In this document: positions 58,740 through 64,000 of the stretch, piece after piece
Layout of the letters: each line of letters opens with the position of its first letter
How positions within the stretch are numbered: position 1 is the stretch's first letter
NCBI RefSeq assembly: GCF_026914265.1
Contig: NC_069135.1
Location: 15,988,406-16,052,405 of the forward strand
From: Mya arenaria
Lineage: Eukaryota; Mollusca; Bivalvia; Myida; Myidae
Length of the DNA stretch: 64,000 bases
Direction: 5' to 3'
Notes under the pieces: generated by a model
The model's database searches: none
The model's input: the letters and a program-made list of their open reading frames with translations, nothing else
Told to the model about the DNA's origin: nothing
Translations under genes and position numbers: made by a program

Positions 58740-61700
58740 GTTCAATGTACCTTGTTGGGCAACATGTTTGCAAGGAGTGTCGACAGTGTTGTATTGTAAA
58801 CATGAGTACTGTGAACATGAGTACTGTGAACATGCGTACTGTGGATATGAGTACTGTGGGCATTAGTACTTAGAACATGAATACTGTGAACATGAGTACA
58901 GTGAACATGAGTATTGTGGATATGAGTACTGTGAACATGCGTACAGTGAACATGCGTATTGTGGATATGAGTACTGTGAACATGCGTACAGTGAACATGC
59001 GTATTGTGGATATGAATACTGTGAACATGAGTACAGTGAACATGCGTATTGTGGATATGAGTACTGTGAACATGAGTACTGTGAACATGAGTATTGTGAA
59101 CATCAGTACTGAGAACATTAGTACTGTGAACATAGGTACTGTACACATCAGTACTGCAAATATCAGTACTGTGAACAGGTGTACTGTAAACATCAGTACT
59201 GAGAACATTAGTACTGTGAACATAGGTCCTGTGAACATATGTACTGTGAACATTGGCAGTGTGAACAAGAGTATTGCGAATATGAGTAAAACTGTAAACA
59301 TGAGTGCTGTGAACATCAGTACTTTGAACATGAGTAAGGTGAACATGAGTTTTGTGAACATGAATACTGTTGACATGAGTATTGTGAACATGAGTTTTGA
59401 GTAACATGAGTTATGTGAAGAGTATTGTAAACTTGAATACTGCGAACATGAATTTTGTGAACATGGGTACTTTGAACATTAGAACTATGAACATGAGAAC
59501 TTTGAACATCAGTTTTGTGAAAATGAATAGTGTATACATGAATACTGTTATAATGGACACGTTTTTTGTGAACATGAGTACTGTGCACATGAGTACTGTG
59601 AACATGAGTTTTGTGGAGATGATCATTGTATACTTGAATACTGTTATAATGGACAAGATTTTTGTGAACATGAGTACTGTGATCATGAGTACTGTAAACA
59701 TGAGTTTTGTTGAGATGAGAATTGTGAACTTGAGTACTGCGAACATGATTTTTGTGAACATGGGTACTTTAAACATGAGAACTATGAGCATGAGTACTGT
59801 AAACATGAGTTTTGTGAAAATGAATATTGTATATATGAATACTGTTATAATGGACAAGATTTCTGTGAACATGAGTACTTTGAACATGAGTACTGTAAAC
59901 ATGAGTACTTTGGACATGAGTATTTTGAACATAAATTTTGTGAACATAATTTTTGTCAAGATAAGTATTGTAAACCTGAGTACTGCGAACATGTATTTTG
60001 TGAACATGGGTACTGTGGACATAAGTACTATGGATATAAGTACTGTGAACATGAGTACTGTAAACATGAGTACTTTTGACATGAGTATTGTGAACATGAG
60101 TTTTGTGACCATGATTTTTTTATGAAGATAAGTATTGTAAATTTGAGTACTGCGAACATGAATTTTGCGAACATGGGTACTGTGGACATAAGTACTATTG
60201 ACATGAGTACTGTGAACATGAGTACTGTAAACATGAGTACTTTGAACATGAGTATTGTGAACATGAATTTTGTGAACATGAGTTTTGTGAAGATAAGTTT
60301 TGCAAATTTGAGTACTGCGAACATGAATTTTGCGAACATTGGTACTGTGAACATAAGAACTATGAACATGAGTACTATAAATATAAATACTGTGAACATG
60401 AGCTCTGTGAACATGAGTTTTGTGAACAAGAATTTTGTGAACATGAGTACAAGAATATGAGTACTGGAGATATAAGTACTGTGGACATGAGTACTGTAAA
60501 CATGGGTACTGTGAACATGAGTACTGTGAACATGAATACTGTGATAAAAAAAATTGAACATGAGCTTTGTGTACATGAGTCTTGTGTTCATGAGTTTTGT
60601 GAACAAGAATTTTGTGAACATGAGTACAAGAATATGAGTACTGGGGATATAAGTAATGTGGACATGAGTTCTGTGAACATGAGTACTGCGAACATGAGTT
60701 TTCTGAACATGAATACTGTGATATTTATTTTTAACATGAGCTTTGTGTACATGAGTTTTGTGTTCATGAGTTTTGTAAACATGAGTACTGTGAACATGAG
60801 TTCTGTGAACATTCGTTTTGGTAACATAGTTTTGTGAACATGAGTTTTGTGAACATGAGTTTTGTGAACATGAGTTTTGTTGACATAGTTTTGTGAACAT
60901 GAGATTTGTGAACATGAGTACTGTGAACATGCATGAGTTCTGTGAACATTAGTTTTATTAACATGAGCTTTGTGAACATAGTTTGTGAACATGAGTTTTG
61001 CTAACATGATTTTTGTTAACATAGTTTTGTGAGTACAGTGGACATAAGTACTGTAAACATGAGTACTGTGAACATGAGTAATTTGAACATGTGTACTGTA
61101 AACTTAAATATTGTGATCATGACTTTTTTAACATGAATTTTATGTACAAGAGTTTTGTAAACATAAGTACTGTGAACATGAATAATGTGAACATGAGTTT
61201 TGTGAACATGAGTACTTTAAACATGAGTACTGTGAACATGAGTACTGTAAACATGAGTACTTTGAACATGAGTATTGTGAACATGAATTTTGTGAACATG
61301 AGTTTTGTGAAGATAAGTTTTGCAAATTTGAGTACTGCGAACATGAATTTTGCGAACATTGGTACTGTGAACATAAGAACTATGAACATGAGTACTATAA
61401 ATATAAATACTGTGAACATGAGCTCTGTGAACATGAGTTTTGTGAACAAGAATTTTGTGAACATGAGTACAAGAATATGAGTACTGGAGATATAAGTACT
61501 GTGGACATGAGTACTGTAAACATGGGTACTGTGAACATGAGTACTGTGAACATGAATACTGTGATAAAAAAGAATTGAACATGAGCTTTGTGTACATGAG
61601 TCTTGTGTTCATGAGTTTTGTGAACAAGAATTTTGTGAACATGAGTACAAGAATATGAGTACTGGGGATATAAGTAATGTGGACATGAGTTCTGTGAACA

Positions 61701-62865
61701 TGAGTACTGCGAACATGAGTTTTCTGAACATGAATACTGTGATATTTTTTTTTTAACATGAGCTTTGTGTACATGAGTTTTGTGTTCATGAGTTTTGTAA
61801 ACATGAGTACTGTGAACATGAGTTCTGTGAACATTCGTTTTGGTAACATAGTTTTGTGAACATGAATTTTGTGAACATGAGTTTTGTGAACATGAGTTTT
61901 GTTGACAAAGTTTTGTGAACATGAGATTTGTGAACATGAGTACTGTGAACATGCATGAGTTCTGTGAACATTAGTTTTGTTAACATGAGCTTTGTGAACA
62001 TAGTTTGTGAACATGAGTTTTGCTAACATGAGTTTTGTTAACATAGTTTTGTGAGTACAGTGGACATAAGTACTGTAAACATGAGTACTGTGAACATGAG
62101 TAATTTGAACATGTGTACTGTAAACTTAAATATTGTGATCATGACTTTTTTAACATGAATTTTATGTACAAGAGTTTTGTAAACATAAGTACTGTGAACA
62201 TGAATAATGTGAACATGAGTTTTGTGAACATGAGTACTTTAAACATGAGTACTGTGAACATGGGTAATTTGAACATGAGTACTGTGAACATGAGTAATGT
62301 AAACATGGATAACGTGATAATGAAATTTGTGAACATGAGCATTTGTGTTCATGAGATTTGCGAACATGAGATTTATTGACACGAATTTTGTGAACATGAG
62401 TACTATGAAAATTATTACAGAGGACATAAGTACAATGGATATGAGTACTGTGAACATAAGTACTGTAAACATGAGTACTGTAAACATGAATATTGTGATC
62501 ATGATTTTTTAAAATGGGTTTTGTGTACAAGAGTTTTGTTAACATGAGTACTATGAACATGAATAATGTGAACATGAGTACTGTGAACATGATTTTTTTT
62601 TAACATGAGTACTGTAAACATGAATACTGTGATCATGAATCTTTTTTAACATGAGTTTTGTGTACATGAATTTTGTATACATGAGTACTGTGAATATGAA
62701 TAATGTGAACATGAGTTTTGTGAACATGAGACCTGTGAACATGAGTTTCGTGCAACATGAGTTATGAGAAGATCAGTATTGTAAACATGAGTATTGCGAA
62801 CATGAATAATGTGTACATGAGTTTTGTGAACATGAATACTTTGAATATGTGTACCATGCCCATTA
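58740..62865. repeat. 15-bp satellite-like array, ~4.1 kb
   Basis: The unit is ATGAGTACTGTGAAC with many point variants (such as ATGAGTTTTGTGAAC). Five codons per unit keep both strands open (plus: NMSTV repeats). A segment of about 1.02 kb is repeated in tandem: landmarks at 60238/61258 and 61020/62043. It starts about 35 bases upstream of the first visible exon of the GTPase-kinase, so it lies in that gene's intron or 5' region. Confidence 0.95.
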
Positions 62866-64000
62866 GAATTGTGAATGGATACCATAACCATGAGTTTTGT
62901 GAATGAGTACCATAACCATGAGTTTTGTAAATGTGTACCATAACCATGAGTTTTGTGAATGGATACCATAACCATGAGTTTTGTAAATGGATACCATAAC
63001 CATGAGTTTTGTGAATGTGTACCATGCCCAAGAGAATTGTGAATGAGTAACATAACCATGAGTTTTGTGAATGAGTAACATAACCATGAGTTTTGTGAAT
63101 GAGTAACATAACCATGAGTTTTGTGAATGAGTACCATAACCATGTTTTGTGAATGAGTACCATAACCATGAGTTTTGTAAATGGATACCATAACCATGAG
63201 TTTTGTGAATGTGTACCATAACCATGGGTTTTGTGAATGAGTAACATAACCATGAGTTTTGTGAATGAGTACCATAACCATGTTTTGTGAATGGGTACCA
63301 TAACCATGAGTTTTGTGAATGTGTACCATGCCCATTAGAATTGTGAATGGATACCATAACCATAAGTTTTGTGAATGTGTACCATAACCATGAGTTTTGT
63401 GAATGTGTACCATAACCATGAGTTTTGTGAATGAGTACCATAACCATGAGTTTTGTGAATGGATACCATAACCATGAGTTTTGTGAATGTGTACCATAAC
63501 CATGAGTTTTGTGAATGTGTACCATAACCATGAGTTTTGTGAATGAGTACCATAACCATGAGTTTTGTGAATGGATACCATAACCATGAGTTTTGTAAAT
63601 GGATACCATAACCATGAGTTTTGTAAATGGATACCATAACCATGAGTTTTGTAAATGGATACCATAAACATAAGTTTTGTGAATAAGTACCATAACCATG
63701 AGTTTTGTGAATGGATACCATAACCATGAGTTTTGTGAATGGATACCATAACCATGAGTTTTGTAAATGGATACCATAACCATGAGTTTTGTGAATGGAT
63801 ACCATAACCATGAGTTTTGTAAATGGATACCATAACCATGAGTTTTGTGAATGAGTACCATAACCATGAGTTTTGTGAATGAGTACCATAACCATGAGTT
63901 TTGTGAATGGATACCATAACCATGAGTTTTGTGAATGGATACCATAACCATGAGTTTTGTAAATGGATACCATAACCATGAGTTTTGTGAATGGATACCA
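62866..64000. repeat. 28-bp array continuing beyond the window
   Basis: About 40 copies of a 28-bp unit made of CCATGAGTTTTGTGAATG plus GATACCATAA or AGTACCATAA/TGTACCATAA variants. It shares ATGAGTTTTGTGAA with the neighbouring 15-bp unit and follows it without a gap. The right end is outside the window. Confidence 0.95.

Noticed and set aside
58742-63979. Frames of up to 425 codons on both strands (Met/Ser/Thr/Val and His/Thr-rich)
   Set aside because: Products of the 15-bp and 28-bp arrays; the same array gives equally long frames on the opposite strand.

Overview
The window is eukaryotic nuclear DNA: genes are split by many GT-AG introns, the intergenic sequence is AT-rich, and there are LINE remnants, numerous short inverted-repeat elements and at least nine separate tandem arrays. 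The gene set (an invertebrate opsin, two PM20D2-like dipeptidases, a DSTYK-like GTPase-kinase) and the style of its inverted-repeat elements point to a mollusc, most likely a bivalve. That placement is an inference from gene content; no species is claimed.

Layout. At 0-5.2 kb there is repeat-rich sequence (a LINE ORF1 remnant, trinucleotide runs, a 460-bp foldback element) and a 62-bp direct repeat that recurs just before the first gene. Gene 1 (+, 5268-13818) is a seven-exon PM20D2-like metallopeptidase (copy A). Its introns hold a LINE fragment, three inverted-repeat elements, a 55-bp minisatellite that grew out of the exon 5/intron 5 junction, and a 21-bp minisatellite. Gene 2 (+, 16059-20056) is a seven-exon, single-pass membrane protein with a tyrosine-motif-rich cytoplasmic tail that I cannot assign to a named family. 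A roughly 5-kb array of 41-bp units with higher-order structure fills 21.6-26.8 kb. Gene 3 (+, 27098-29350) is a three-exon opsin. Gene 4 (-, 30025-38677) is PM20D2-like copy B, with the same seven exons and identical intron phases as copy A but in inverted orientation, so the two paralogues converge and enclose genes 2 and 3. From 39 to 49.5 kb there is an L1/Tx1-like LINE remnant, a TTC run, a 38-bp array and a 63-bp array, with no recognised gene. Gene 5 (-, 49562-58704, continuing past the right side of the window) joins a dynamin-like GTPase domain to a C-terminal protein kinase. From 58.7 kb to the end, its 5' intron or upstream region is a 15-bp array that passes into a 28-bp array.

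The genes do not form an obvious pathway. The two dipeptidases are duplicates. The receptor, the opsin and the GTPase-kinase are all signalling-type proteins but have no evident functional link. The most notable features are the mosaic similarity of the inverted dipeptidase pair, the minisatellite that copies a splice donor, the unassigned tyrosine-motif receptor and the unusual opsin. All gene models were assembled by eye from reading frame, splice consensus and paralogue comparison; none has transcript support here.
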